Assembly (NCBI GenBank): GCA_049324315.1
Contig: JBMOKU010000071.1
Coordinates: forward strand, 1 to 30,911
Length of the DNA stretch: 30,911 nucleotides
Origin: JBMOKU01 sp049324315
GTDB lineage: Bacteria; Bacillota; Clostridia; Peptostreptococcales; Thermotaleaceae
Direction of reading: 5' to 3'
The translations under genes and the position numbers were made by a program. Every line of letters starts with the position of its first letter. Position 1 is the first letter of the stretch. Positions 8,437 to 16,217 of this stretch are shown one piece after another. The notes below the pieces were generated by a model that saw nothing but the letters and a program-made list of their open reading frames with translations, was not told where the DNA came from and made no database searches.

Positions 8437-8557
8437 GTAGGGCGCCCATTGGGCGTCCGCAGGAAATGCTGCCATTACGCCCGCTACGCCACGGGGACAG
8501 TTCCATCGTTTTCCCTTCGGTCCTTCGCTACGCTTCGGAAACGCTCGAACCGTCCCC
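8437..8557. repeat. GC-rich REP-like repeat block, copy 1
   Basis: The block starts with a hairpin GGGCGCCC-ATT-GGGCGTCC and continues to an outer inverted repeat GGGGACAGTTC (8493-8503) / GAACCGTCCCC (8547-8557). The sequence CCGCTACGCCACGGGGACAG recurs, inverted and with one mismatch, at 9923-9942. Palindromic GGGGAC(A/G)GTTC modules resemble dispersed REP sequences mobilised by RAYT (REP-associated tyrosine) transposases in Firmicutes. No transposase gene is in the window. Confidence 0.6.
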
Positions 8558-8640
8558 ATGACTTCGCTACAATTAACAATATTCCAGAAAAACAATCACA
8601 ACACGCGCCCCTACAATTGCGCTATCCAGACGAGCTATTT

Positions 8641-8701
8641 AAAAAAGCAGTTCCCTTATAACAGTCTATGGTCTTGACAGACAGTTATAAGAAAGCTGCT
8701 T
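8641..8701 (-). terminator. Terminator of the LacI-family regulator gene
   Basis: A large minus-strand hairpin has outer arms AAGCAG / CTGCTT and an inner stem CTTATAACAGTCT / AGACAGTTATAAG with one mismatch. It is followed by TTTTTT and lies 20 bases behind the regulator stop. Confidence 0.75.
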
Positions 8702-8720
8702 ACTATGATTATTACAAAAC

Positions 8721-9698
8721 CTACGTTGTTTGTCGTTCTATAAGGCTAACCGGCAGGATATTTTTCATCGGAACTTCCTGACCTTCTATTTGCTTATGGA
8801 TTAGCTCTACAGCCAACCGGCTCATTTCTTCTATGGGCTGCTTTATGGTTGTAAGCTGGGGAATGGTCAAGGATGCCATTTTGGTATCATCATAACCCAC
8901 CACCTTTACATCCTTCGGTACACTTTTGTCAAATTGATAGCAGGTCTTAACCGTATGTAGAGCCAATAGATCACTGGTGGCAAATACACCGTCAATATCG
9001 GGATGCTCCTTGAACAACTTTAAAATTAGTGCTTCATATTTATCAATATCAAAAACATTAATATCTGTTTGAATAATCACATGCTCGATACTGTTTTTAT
9101 ATATTTCAACGATAAATGCTTCATATCTTTTGTTAGCCAGTAGATTTAGATTTAAATTTCCACAGACATGGGCTATTTTTTTACACCCCTTCTTGATTAG
9201 TAAATCTGTGGCCAGTCTGCCGCCCTCAAAGTTATCCGACGAAATGAAAGGTATGGAATCCGATATACATCGGTCAAAGGTAACAATGGGCAGATTTAGA
9301 TTAATGTATTCATCTACTTCTAAGGTATGACTTCCCATGATGATGCCTTCCACTTGGTGCCTCTTTAGCATGTTCACATATTCTTTTTCTTTTTTTCTAT
9401 TAAGATGAGAATTGCATAATAATATCTTATATCCGTGATTATAGGCATAAGACTCTATATAATTGGTCAATTCACCGAAAAATGGATGGGAAACCGTGGG
9501 TATAATCAACCCTATAATATTTGATTTCCTTCGATACAATGAACGGGCAATTTCATTGGGCTGATAGTTTAGATCCTCCATGGCTTTATAAACCTTTTGT
9601 CTCGTTTTTTCACTAATATAACCTCTATTATTTAAAACGCGGGAGACTGTTGTCACCGTTACCCCTGATTTTTCCGCTACATCTTTGATGGTTGCCAT
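8721..9698 (-). CDS. LacI-family transcriptional regulator of the sucrose module
   Basis: This DNA-binding repressor has 325 residues. The N-terminal helix-turn-helix is canonical (ATIKDVAEKSGVTVTTVSRV, then LNNRGYI), followed by the hinge (YQPNEIARSLYRRKS) and a periplasmic-binding-protein-like effector domain (about 60-320) with the usual IGLIIPTVSHPFF opening. AGGAGG lies 8 bases before the ATG. It has its own promoter with an operator-like sequence near the expected transcription start, implying autoregulation. Two further copies of the operator sit at the phosphorylase and transport promoters, so these are the likely targets (inference from matching sites). The effector is unknown; sucrose, a phosphorylated sugar or HPr-Ser-P are candidates. 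Confidence 0.92.
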   Translation of the reverse strand: MATIKDVAEKSGVTVTTVSRVLNNRGYISEKTRQKVYKAMEDLNYQPNEIARSLYRRKSNIIGLIIPTVSHPFFGELTNYIESYAYNHGYKILLCNSHLNRKKEKEYVNMLKRHQVEGIIMGSHTLEVDEYINLNLPIVTFDRCISDSIPFISSDNFEGGRLATDLLIKKGCKKIAHVCGNLNLNLLANKRYEAFIVEIYKNSIEHVIIQTDINVFDIDKYEALILKLFKEHPDIDGVFATSDLLALHTVKTCYQFDKSVPKDVKVVGYDDTKMASLTIPQLTTIKQPIEEMSRLAVELIHKQIEGQEVPMKNILPVSLIERQTT

Positions 9699-9722
9699 AT
9701 GTTCTCCCTCCTGTAAAAAATT

Positions 9723-9777
9723 ATGTCAATCGTTTACATATATTCTTTATTTTATGACTTCTCTCCTCTATAGTCAA
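9723..9777 (-). promoter_or_regulatory. Promoter and autoregulatory operator of the LacI-family gene
   Basis: On the minus strand TTGACT (9777-9772) and TAAAAT (9754-9749) are 17 bases apart. Immediately downstream, 9723-9741 (TATGTCAATCGTTTACATA) is an imperfect operator, shorter by one base than the other two and with one changed arm position, covering the expected transcription start. Confidence 0.7.
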
Positions 9778-9880
9778 TGTGTTCCAAAGAATTTTCACAT
9801 ATTAGTAATAATATACAGCATTCTCTATCTATATAAGTTGCAATAAAGTTGTTACAACTCTGTGTAAGATAGCACAGTCT

Positions 9881-9942
9881 GACGGTTCGTCTGGCACATG
9901 TGTTTTTTATGTGCCCGAGGAACTGTCCCCGTGGCATAGCGG
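9881..9942. repeat. REP-like repeat block, copy 2
   Basis: The outer arms GACGGTTC (9881-9888) / GAACTGTC (9920-9927) enclose an inner perfect hairpin GGCACAT (9893-9899) / ATGTGCC (9909-9915). The right part (9919-9942) is an inverted copy of 24 bases of the block at 8481-8504 with one mismatch. The two copies flank the LacI-family gene. Confidence 0.6.
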
Positions 9943-9973
9943 ATGTAACATATTTATTACAACCTATGTACCA

Positions 9974-10007
9974 AAGAAAAAAGCTGCTTCCATGCTGGAA
10001 ATAGCTT
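9974..10007 (-). terminator. Terminator of the HD-GYP gene
   Basis: AAGCTGCTTCC / GGAAATAGCTT form an 11-position stem with a 5-base loop and one mismatched position pair. The minus strand continues with TTTTTTCTTTGG. Its sequence closely resembles the terminator of the GntR gene at 11027-11054. Confidence 0.8.
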
Positions 10008-10043
10008 CGCATTGACTCTATGGTGTCTATATCGGCTCAATTA

Positions 10044-10760
10044 TTAGGGAATATAATCGCTTTTCTTACATTCGTTAAAAAAGGTAATGAATTTCTCTGC
10101 CAATACTGGATCAAATTGAGAGCCTGCACATCTTTCAATTTCTTTTAAGGCTTCCATGTGGGAAGTACTCTTTTTATACGTCTTTCCCGTAAACATTACA
10201 TCGTAAGCATCCGCAATTGCTAACATCCTTGAATTATAGGGAATTGTCTCCCCCTTCAATTGATGAGGATAGCCATCTCCATCCCATCTTTCATGATGAT
10301 GTAGTATATCTAGTGCAATACATTTAAGATGCTTTGTGCCCTTTGCTATAGAATAACCTGTGACAGGATGATTCTTTAGCATCGACCATTCTTCATATGT
10401 CAAATTTTCCTTTTTTTGCAGAATCTCTTGTGGCACTGCAAATTTACCAATATCATGATAAAGGGCCAACAACTCCAATTTAGCTACTTTTTCCTGTTCC
10501 AGCCTCAGACTTGCTGTCCAGATTTTTATCAGCATACTTACCCTTCGCGAGTGGCCTATGATCTCTTGTTTGATGTCATCTTGCATAGACATATAAATGT
10601 TTTGAAGTATGTTTATATCATAATAACCCTTATTAGAATAGAACACCCTATCACCCCTTTCATTTTGATAGTAAACGTTCTCCCATATATTATGGATCTC
10701 TCGTTTTGAAAACAAAAAAACCATAACATTCTTAATTGTCATGGTTGCAAAAAACGACAC
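10044..10760 (-). CDS. HD-GYP domain protein, probable cyclic-di-GMP phosphodiesterase
   Basis: This is a 238-residue protein consisting mainly of an HD-GYP domain (about 60-235). The metal-binding pattern is complete: His70, His102-Asp103 (YHDIGKFAVP), His131, His154-His155 and Asp184, with the GYP motif in DGDGYP (163-165). Family members hydrolyse cyclic-di-GMP to pGpG or GMP. The first 60 residues match no domain I know and hold no receiver domain or clear membrane helix, so this may be a stand-alone enzyme. GTG at 10760 with GAAGG 5 bases upstream is the most likely start; ATG at 10742 is an alternative. The gene is directly preceded by a cyclic-di-GMP-I riboswitch, so its product probably acts in a feedback loop on its own effector. 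Confidence 0.9.
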   Translation of the reverse strand: MSFFATMTIKNVMVFLFSKREIHNIWENVYYQNERGDRVFYSNKGYYDINILQNIYMSMQDDIKQEIIGHSRRVSMLIKIWTASLRLEQEKVAKLELLALYHDIGKFAVPQEILQKKENLTYEEWSMLKNHPVTGYSIAKGTKHLKCIALDILHHHERWDGDGYPHQLKGETIPYNSRMLAIADAYDVMFTGKTYKKSTSHMEALKEIERCAGSQFDPVLAEKFITFFNECKKSDYIP

Positions 10761-10771
10761 AGATACCTTCG

Positions 10772-10856
10772 TAACTTAGCAACCCGACTGTCGTAGTGAT
10801 TTCACCTTAGACTCGTAGCTTTGCGTCCCTATCTTTCGGTAGGTTTGCCTTTTTTA
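10772..10856 (-). ncRNA. Cyclic-di-GMP-I (GEMM-I) riboswitch
   Basis: On the minus strand the conserved parts occur in order. They are GGCAAACC (10849-10842), a GAAA-tetraloop hairpin (CCTAC-CGAAAG-ATAGG), the invariant GGGACGCAAAGC, the receptor-arm segment ACGAGTCTAAGG, and the closing strand GGGTTGCT (10785-10778). The last can pair with AGGCAA at the 5' end. These match the GEMM-I consensus as I know it. The aptamer ends about 17 bases before the start codon, and no terminator lies between it and the gene. Control is therefore more likely at translation or RNA stability than by premature termination (inference). Confidence 0.9.
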
Positions 10857-10931
10857 AGCAGTAAAATATTAAATTTCATTTTGGTAAATTCGAAGAACTA
10901 ACATAGGAAAAAAGAACTATGTTTTGTGTAA

Positions 10932-10960
10932 ATTTTATTACGAATATACATTTTTGTCAA
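10932..10960 (-). promoter_or_regulatory. Promoter of the riboswitch-HD-GYP transcript
   Basis: On the minus strand TTGACA (10960-10955) and TAAAAT (10937-10932) are separated by 17 bases. The predicted start lies about 70 bases ahead of the aptamer; a small CATAG/CTATG hairpin occurs in between. Confidence 0.75.
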
Positions 10961-11026
10961 CATTTGGATATCGTTTCCAGGTTAATATCTTCTCTTATCT
11001 CGAAATGTATCTTATTTGCTGTCAAA

Positions 11027-11054
11027 GAAAAAACTACTTCCTTGATGGAAGTAG
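11027..11054 (-). terminator. Terminator of the GntR-family gene
   Basis: The perfect stem CTACTTCC / GGAAGTAG with loop TTGAT, just behind the stop codon, is followed on the minus strand by TTTTTTCTTTG. Confidence 0.85.
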
Positions 11055-11056
11055 CT

Positions 11057-11719
11057 CTATATTGTTTCTGCATTTTTCTTTGAGTTATTTACATGATGAA
11101 TCAACATTTTTTCAGCTTCGTCCTTATCACGTTTCAATAAAGCATCTAAGATTGCCTTATGTTCTTCAAGTGTGCTCTCTAAACGACCTTCTGATGAGAG
11201 TGATTTTCTTCTGACTTTTTTCATATAGTACTGAAAATCCTTCAAAACCTGCTCAATGTACCGACTCTTAGTTGATTTATAAATGGTCTCATGGAATCTT
11301 GTATTTAACTCTGCAATCTTTTCAACATCCTTTTTGAAGGTATAAAATTCCATTAGCTCATAAATATCCTTCAAGCTGCTTAGATCTTCATCCGTCATTC
11401 TCTCCGCTGCCCAACGGGCTGCGATCCCTTCAATAGCAATCCTTAAGGTAAAGATATCCTGTAAATCTTGCAGAGACATGCTCTTAACAATAACACCTCT
11501 GTTCGGGATGTTTTCCACAAAACCTTCCAATTCCAACTGCTTCAGGGCTTCCCGGACAGGTGTACGGCTTACACCCAACTCATCTGCAAGTTTTGCTTCT
11601 ACCAACTTTTCTCCATCACTGTATTTCCCGTTTAGAATATCTTCACGAAGTACCTTAAATATTTTCGATGTCAAGGACAAGCCTGCTACGTTGTCATCAT
11701 TCAATAAATCCATTCCCAT
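11057..11719 (-). CDS. GntR-family transcriptional regulator, FCD subfamily
   Basis: This 220-residue regulator has an N-terminal winged helix (about 15-80) with the typical sequence EAKLADELGVSRTPVREALK followed by QLELEGFVENIPNRGV. An all-helical FCD ligand-binding domain follows (about 90-215), with the family's metal-binding pattern partly visible (RFHETIY, EEHKAILDAL, HHVNNS). FCD regulators commonly sense small organic acids or amino acids. ATG at 11719 is preferred because GGAGG lies 5 bases upstream; an in-frame TTG at 11731 overlaps that site. It follows carB on the same strand at a distance of 152 bases with its own regulatory region, and its target is unknown. The palindromes ACACGTGT (11805-11812) and TGTATACA (11824-11831) upstream are candidate operators. 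Confidence 0.88.
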   Translation of the reverse strand: MGMDLLNDDNVAGLSLTSKIFKVLREDILNGKYSDGEKLVEAKLADELGVSRTPVREALKQLELEGFVENIPNRGVIVKSMSLQDLQDIFTLRIAIEGIAARWAAERMTDEDLSSLKDIYELMEFYTFKKDVEKIAELNTRFHETIYKSTKSRYIEQVLKDFQYYMKKVRRKSLSSEGRLESTLEEHKAILDALLKRDKDEAEKMLIHHVNNSKKNAETI

Positions 11720-11799
11720 AACATCCTCCAAATCCTTCCATATTATCGTGCATAAATCACCTCGTTAAAAACTTGTAATACCTCTGTTAATTTTAGTTT

Positions 11800-11831
11800 A
11801 TTATACACGTGTGAAAAAGTCAATGTATACA
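11800..11831 (-). promoter_or_regulatory. Candidate promoter/operator region of the GntR gene
   Basis: On the minus strand a TATAAT (11805-11800) is present. TTGACT (11823-11818) is only 12 bases away, so it cannot be its normal -35 partner. The palindromes ACACGTGT and TGTATACA lie here and could be self-binding sites. Assignment is weak. Confidence 0.35.
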
Positions 11832-11871
11832 GGGATATGGATAATTATTAACATTGTACGCAGAAAATATT

Positions 11872-14800
11872 CTATAGGTTTACATATTCATCAAGAGGCT
11901 TGAAGCACACCTCTTCTTTGTTCTTTTTGATTTCTACAGCCGTTTTGAACACCCTCGCCGTATCAATGGAGGTAAAGACCGGGATTCTGTGCTCTATAGC
12001 CTTTCTTCTGATTTTAAACCCTTTACTTCCTTGATTGTTTCCTCGGGTAGGTGTATTGATCATCATATTGATAATCCCCTTAGAAATCAAGGTATGGACT
12101 TCATCCAGCGGAATTGTTTCACAGGAAACATTATTATTGTTGAGGAATTCTCCCGTTCCGTTAGAAGCATACAACTTAAACCCTAATGCTTTGTAGGACT
12201 TTATGATCTCCAATCCTTCTTCCTTGTCTACTTCCTTCAAGGATACATAGATGCCACCCTCCGTAGGGATTTTGATGCCAGAAGCACTAAAGCCTTTATA
12301 AATTGCCTTATTCAGGTCTGCATCCATTCCCAGAACTTCTCCTGTTGATTTCATCTCTGGACCCAGGTACATATCTACGTCGGTCAACTTTTCTCCTGAG
12401 AATACAGGGACTTTCACCGCATAGAAGTCTTTATTCTTCATGAGTCCTACACCGAAAGAAGAATCCTTCAGCTTCTTACCCAGCATGGCATCTACCGCCA
12501 GCTTCACCATAGGCACCCCTGTGATTTTGCTTAAAATCGGTACAGTTCTAGAAGCCCTTGGGTTTACTTCGATGACATAGACATCTTTCCCGTCAAATAC
12601 GTACTGGATATTGACCAATCCCACCACATTTAACCCTTTTGTAATTTTTTCCGTGTACTTGACTAATGTATCAATCGTGTCTTGATTCAAGGTTACATAA
12701 GGATAAACGGTAATACTGTCACCGGAATGGACACCGGTTTTTTCCACATGTTCCATGATCCCAGGTATCAGTACATCAGTACCGTCAGCAATGGCATCTA
12801 CCTCGATTTCTATACCCTTCACATATTTATCGATCAATACCGGATATTTTGTAGATACATTCACTGCCTCCATCATATAGTTCTCTAAAGCTGCCTCATC
12901 ATAAACCACCTGCATCCCTCGGCCGCCGATGACATAGGATGGTCTCACAACCACAGGATATCCCAGATCTCCTACAATCTCTAAAGCTTCTTTTATGGAT
13001 GTTACTGCACGACCTGTAGGTGTAGGTATCTCTAGCTTTTGCAAGAAGTCTCTAAATTTATCTCGATCCTCTGCAAGATCAATGGATTCATAGGAGGTTC
13101 CTAAAATATTGACCCCTCTTTCAGAGAGCTTTGGTGCCAGATTGACGGAGGTTTGCCCTCCAAACTGGAGGATTACCCCTTCCGGCTGTTCTCTTCTGAC
13201 CACGTTCATGACATCATCAATATATAAGGATTCAAAATATAGTTTGTCTGCCGTATCGAAATCCGTGCTGACAGTCTCTGGGTTGTTATTGATAATGATA
13301 GACTCATATCCAGCTTCCTTGATGGCCCATACCCCATGGACACAGCAGTAGTCAAACTCAATGCCTTGTCCGATACGGATAGGACCGGAACCTATCACCA
13401 CAATCTTTTTGTTGTCAGAAATCACATTTTCATCCTCTTCTTCATAGCAGGAATAGTAGTATGGCGTGGCTGCATCAAATTCCCCGCTGCATGTATCCAC
13501 CATCTTAAAGACAGGATAGATACCGTGGGCCTTTCTAAATTCTTGGAGTTCCTCCCTAGCTACGCCTGTAAGATCCATAATCTCTCTATCGGTAAAGCCC
13601 ATAGATTCTGCTTCGTAAAGGAGCTTTTCATCCATTGCTTGGCTTTGTAATTTCTTTTCCATTAATACAATATGATTGACGCCGTGTAAGAACCAAGGAT
13701 CTATCTTTGTCAGCTCATGGAGTTCCTCCACAGTTATACCTCTTCTTAAGGCCTCTGCCAGCCCGAAGATTCTTTCATCGTCACAAAGATTTATTTTATG
13801 GAACAACTCATTCTTTGTCATTTCCATCAAGGAAAACATTCGAAGCCCCGTAAATTTTCCTTCCAAACAGGTTACTGACTTCAGTAAAGCACTTTCAAAG
13901 GTTCTACTAATAGCCATAACCTCTCCAGTGGCCTTCATCTGTGTCCCTAGGGTTCTTGTGGCACTGCGGAATTTATCAAAGGGCCATTTCGGGAACTTGA
14001 CAACAATATAGTCTAGGGAAGGTTCAAAGCAGGCACTGGAGTTTTTGGTTACATAGTTTTTTAGTTCATCCAGGCTAAATCCAATGGCGATCTTGGCACT
14101 GATCTTTGCGATAGGATATCCCGCTGCCTTAGATGCCAAAGCACTGGAACGACTTACCCTAGGATTCACCTCTATAACAATATAATTGCTGCTTTTTGGA
14201 TCTAAAGCAAACTGTATATTACATCCACCCTCAATCTTCAGACTTCTTATGATCTTTAAGGATGATTGTCTCAGCATCTGATATTCTTTATCTCTTAAAG
14301 TTTGGGACGGCGCAACAACGATACTATCTCCCGTGTGAACACCCACAGGGTCCATGTTCTCCATGTTACAAATAATGATGCAGTTATCTTTTCCGTCTCG
14401 GATTACCTCATATTCGATTTCCTTCCAGCCAGCCACGCTCTGCTCCAGCAGGATTTGGCCGATGGGACTGTTCTGAATCCCTCTTTCACATATGGTCAGC
14501 AGCTCATCCTCATTGCTGGCAATACCGCCACCTGTTCCTCCCAAGGTATAGGCAGGACGAATGATGACAGGATATCCACACTCTTGAACAAAATTTTTAC
14601 ATTCATCTAGATTCGTGGCAATGATACTCATGGGAACCGGCTCTCCGATTTCCAGCATCAATTCTTTAAATGCTTCACGGTCCTCTGCCTTTTTGATGGT
14701 ATCACTATCTGTTCCTAACAGCTTCACGCCATATTTTTTAAGAACACCCTCTTCTTCCAGCTTCATGGCCAGATTCAGTCCAGTTTGACCGCCGAAGCCT

Positions 14801-15063
14801 GCCAATATACCATCAGGCTGCTCTTGGGCAATGATCTTTTCCAAGCTCTCTACATTCAACGGCTCGATATATACTTTATCTGCTACATTGGCATCTGTCA
14901 TAATGGTTGCCGGGTTGCTGTTAACAAGAACCGTTTGGATGCCCTCTTCTTTTATGGCCTTGCAGGCTTGGGTTCCCGAATAATCAAATTCTGCGGCCTG
15001 ACCGATGATAATGGGACCTGACCCGATGATCATGACTTTTTTTAAGGATTTATCTATAGGCAT
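11872..15063 (-). CDS. carB: Carbamoyl phosphate synthase large subunit
   Basis: This 1063-residue subunit makes carbamoyl phosphate from bicarbonate, ammonia (from CarA) and two ATP, for pyrimidines and arginine. Two homologous halves are visible, each starting with the same glycine-rich motif (IGSGPIIIGQAAEFDYSG near residue 12 and IGSGPIRIGQGIEFDYCC near 560) and each with an ATP-grasp domain. A C-terminal MGS-like allosteric domain (about 930-1063) ends the protein. The length is normal. AGGAGG sits ahead of the ATG, which overlaps the end of carA by 10 bases. It is the last gene of the pseudo-glutaminase-carA-carB operon. No good terminator was found behind it. Confidence 0.98.
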   Translation of the reverse strand: MPIDKSLKKVMIIGSGPIIIGQAAEFDYSGTQACKAIKEEGIQTVLVNSNPATIMTDANVADKVYIEPLNVESLEKIIAQEQPDGILAGFGGQTGLNLAMKLEEEGVLKKYGVKLLGTDSDTIKKAEDREAFKELMLEIGEPVPMSIIATNLDECKNFVQECGYPVIIRPAYTLGGTGGGIASNEDELLTICERGIQNSPIGQILLEQSVAGWKEIEYEVIRDGKDNCIIICNMENMDPVGVHTGDSIVVAPSQTLRDKEYQMLRQSSLKIIRSLKIEGGCNIQFALDPKSSNYIVIEVNPRVSRSSALASKAAGYPIAKISAKIAIGFSLDELKNYVTKNSSACFEPSLDYIVVKFPKWPFDKFRSATRTLGTQMKATGEVMAISRTFESALLKSVTCLEGKFTGLRMFSLMEMTKNELFHKINLCDDERIFGLAEALRRGITVEELHELTKIDPWFLHGVNHIVLMEKKLQSQAMDEKLLYEAESMGFTDREIMDLTGVAREELQEFRKAHGIYPVFKMVDTCSGEFDAATPYYYSCYEEEDENVISDNKKIVVIGSGPIRIGQGIEFDYCCVHGVWAIKEAGYESIIINNNPETVSTDFDTADKLYFESLYIDDVMNVVRREQPEGVILQFGGQTSVNLAPKLSERGVNILGTSYESIDLAEDRDKFRDFLQKLEIPTPTGRAVTSIKEALEIVGDLGYPVVVRPSYVIGGRGMQVVYDEAALENYMMEAVNVSTKYPVLIDKYVKGIEIEVDAIADGTDVLIPGIMEHVEKTGVHSGDSITVYPYVTLNQDTIDTLVKYTEKITKGLNVVGLVNIQYVFDGKDVYVIEVNPRASRTVPILSKITGVPMVKLAVDAMLGKKLKDSSFGVGLMKNKDFYAVKVPVFSGEKLTDVDMYLGPEMKSTGEVLGMDADLNKAIYKGFSASGIKIPTEGGIYVSLKEVDKEEGLEIIKSYKALGFKLYASNGTGEFLNNNNVSCETIPLDEVHTLISKGIINMMINTPTRGNNQGSKGFKIRRKAIEHRIPVFTSIDTARVFKTAVEIKKNKEEVCFKPLDEYVNL

Positions 15064-16133
15064 GGTGTATCCTCCTTCATATATGCTAAAAACTTCTCAA
15101 ATAAGTAGGCAGAATCTGTTGGACCCGGAGCCCCTTCTGGGTGGAACTGCACCGAGTACACTGGCAGCTCCTTATGCTTCATACCTTCTACTGTTTGATC
15201 ATTTAAGTTGGTATGGGTAATCACCATACCCTTTCCTTCCACACTCTTTGGGTCTACGGCAAAACCATGGTTTTGAGAGGTAATATAGGCTCTGTCTCGA
15301 TCGATATCATAAACCCCATGGTTTCCACCTCGATGACCATACTTCATCTTATAGGTGTCTCCCCCTACAGCTAAAGCCAATATCTGATGACCCAAACAAA
15401 TACCGAAAATCGGAATCTTGCCCATCAGCTGCTTAACGGTTTCGATGGCTTCTGTAGCCATTTTCGGATCTCCAGGGCCATTGCTCAGCAGAACCCCTTG
15501 AGGCTTGATCTCCATGATTTGTTCAAAGGTTGCATTGTGTGGAAATACAGTGATATCACAATCTCTATGCTTCAGATTATTGATAATATTTCCCTTGACG
15601 CCAAAATCCACCAAGGCTACTTTGCAGCCGTTTCCAGGTATATGGTAGACCTTCTCGGTACTAACATCCTTCATCCAGTCATCTTTTGTCTTAGCCTTCT
15701 TCAAATATGCTTCCAATTCTTCCATAGACAGTTCTTCGTTGGAGATGACACACTTTAGTGCCCCTTCATTTCTAATCTTTTTTGTAATACTTCGAGTATC
15801 TACATCACAGACCCCTACGATTCCCATACCCTCCAGCATTTCTTCAATAGTCTTTTCACTCATATAATTGGAAGGAGTTTTTGAGATGGATTTCACCACA
15901 AATCCCTGAGCATGTATCTTAGAAGATTCAGACTCCACAGGATTGACGCCATAATTTCCTATCAATGGATACGTCATGGTAATAATCTGTCCTGCATAGG
16001 AAGGATCTGTTAAAATCTCCTGATACCCTGTTATCGACGTATTAAATACTAACTCCCCTACGGATGTTCCCTTTTTTCCAAACCCTTTGCCCTTATATAT
16101 CGTTCCATCTTCTAAGTACAAGATCCCTTTCAT
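15054..16133 (-). CDS. carA: Carbamoyl phosphate synthase small (glutaminase) subunit
   Basis: This 359-residue subunit hydrolyses glutamine and passes ammonia to CarB. The N-terminal CPSase domain (1-150) has the usual GYQEILTDPSYAGQI, and the C-terminal class I glutaminase has its triad: Cys246 in GICLGHQ, and His331 and Glu333 in HPEG. GAGGTG precedes the ATG by about 9 bases. Gene order and the 10-base overlap with carB are standard. It follows a 157-residue gene that resembles its own glutaminase domain without the catalytic residues, with 84 bases between them containing a perfect hairpin. Confidence 0.98.
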   Translation of the reverse strand: MKGILYLEDGTIYKGKGFGKKGTSVGELVFNTSITGYQEILTDPSYAGQIITMTYPLIGNYGVNPVESESSKIHAQGFVVKSISKTPSNYMSEKTIEEMLEGMGIVGVCDVDTRSITKKIRNEGALKCVISNEELSMEELEAYLKKAKTKDDWMKDVSTEKVYHIPGNGCKVALVDFGVKGNIINNLKHRDCDITVFPHNATFEQIMEIKPQGVLLSNGPGDPKMATEAIETVKQLMGKIPIFGICLGHQILALAVGGDTYKMKYGHRGGNHGVYDIDRDRAYITSQNHGFAVDPKSVEGKGMVITHTNLNDQTVEGMKHKELPVYSVQFHPEGAPGPTDSAYLFEKFLAYMKEDTPCL

Positions 16134-16176
16134 TTTCTTTACACCTCATTCATCATATTTATCTTATTTACAAAAT

Positions 16177-16206
16177 GAAACAGAAAAGTCGATTCTTTTC
16201 TGTTTC
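16177..16206 (-). promoter_or_regulatory. Perfect hairpin between the pseudo-glutaminase gene and carA
   Basis: GAAACAGAAAAG (16177-16188) and CTTTTCTGTTTC (16195-16206) form a 12-base stem with a 6-base loop. On the minus strand it is followed by ATTTTGT, a weak U tract. It may be a partial terminator or an RNA stability element that sets the ratio of the upstream protein to CarAB. Confidence 0.55.
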
Positions 16207-16217
16207 TGTAGTTTAAA

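Larger units (their letters stand above)
8402..8720. other. Noncoding stretch between sucrose phosphorylase promoter and regulator
   Basis: No convincing gene is present. From left to right it holds a T run, a GC-rich REP-like repeat block (about 8437-8557) that differs sharply in composition from its AT-rich surroundings, an unremarkable stretch, and the regulator's terminator hairpin at 8641-8701. Confidence 0.7.
9778..10043. other. Noncoding stretch between regulator promoter and HD-GYP gene
   Basis: This stretch contains the second REP-like copy and the terminator of the HD-GYP gene. An 86-codon minus-strand frame crosses both and has no family resemblance, so I do not call a gene. Confidence 0.6.

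Noticed and set aside
8386..8595. 69-codon minus-strand reading frame in the GC-rich block
   Set aside because: It lies across REP-like palindromes and the sucrose phosphorylase operator; coding there would conflict with those elements.
9752..10012. 86-codon minus-strand reading frame
   Set aside because: It runs through the HD-GYP terminator, a REP-like repeat and the regulator promoter, lacks a good ribosome binding site, and its residue composition is not protein-like.
11735..11871. Search for a terminator behind carB
   Set aside because: No stem with a U run was found in this gap; only the short palindromes that may belong to the GntR gene.
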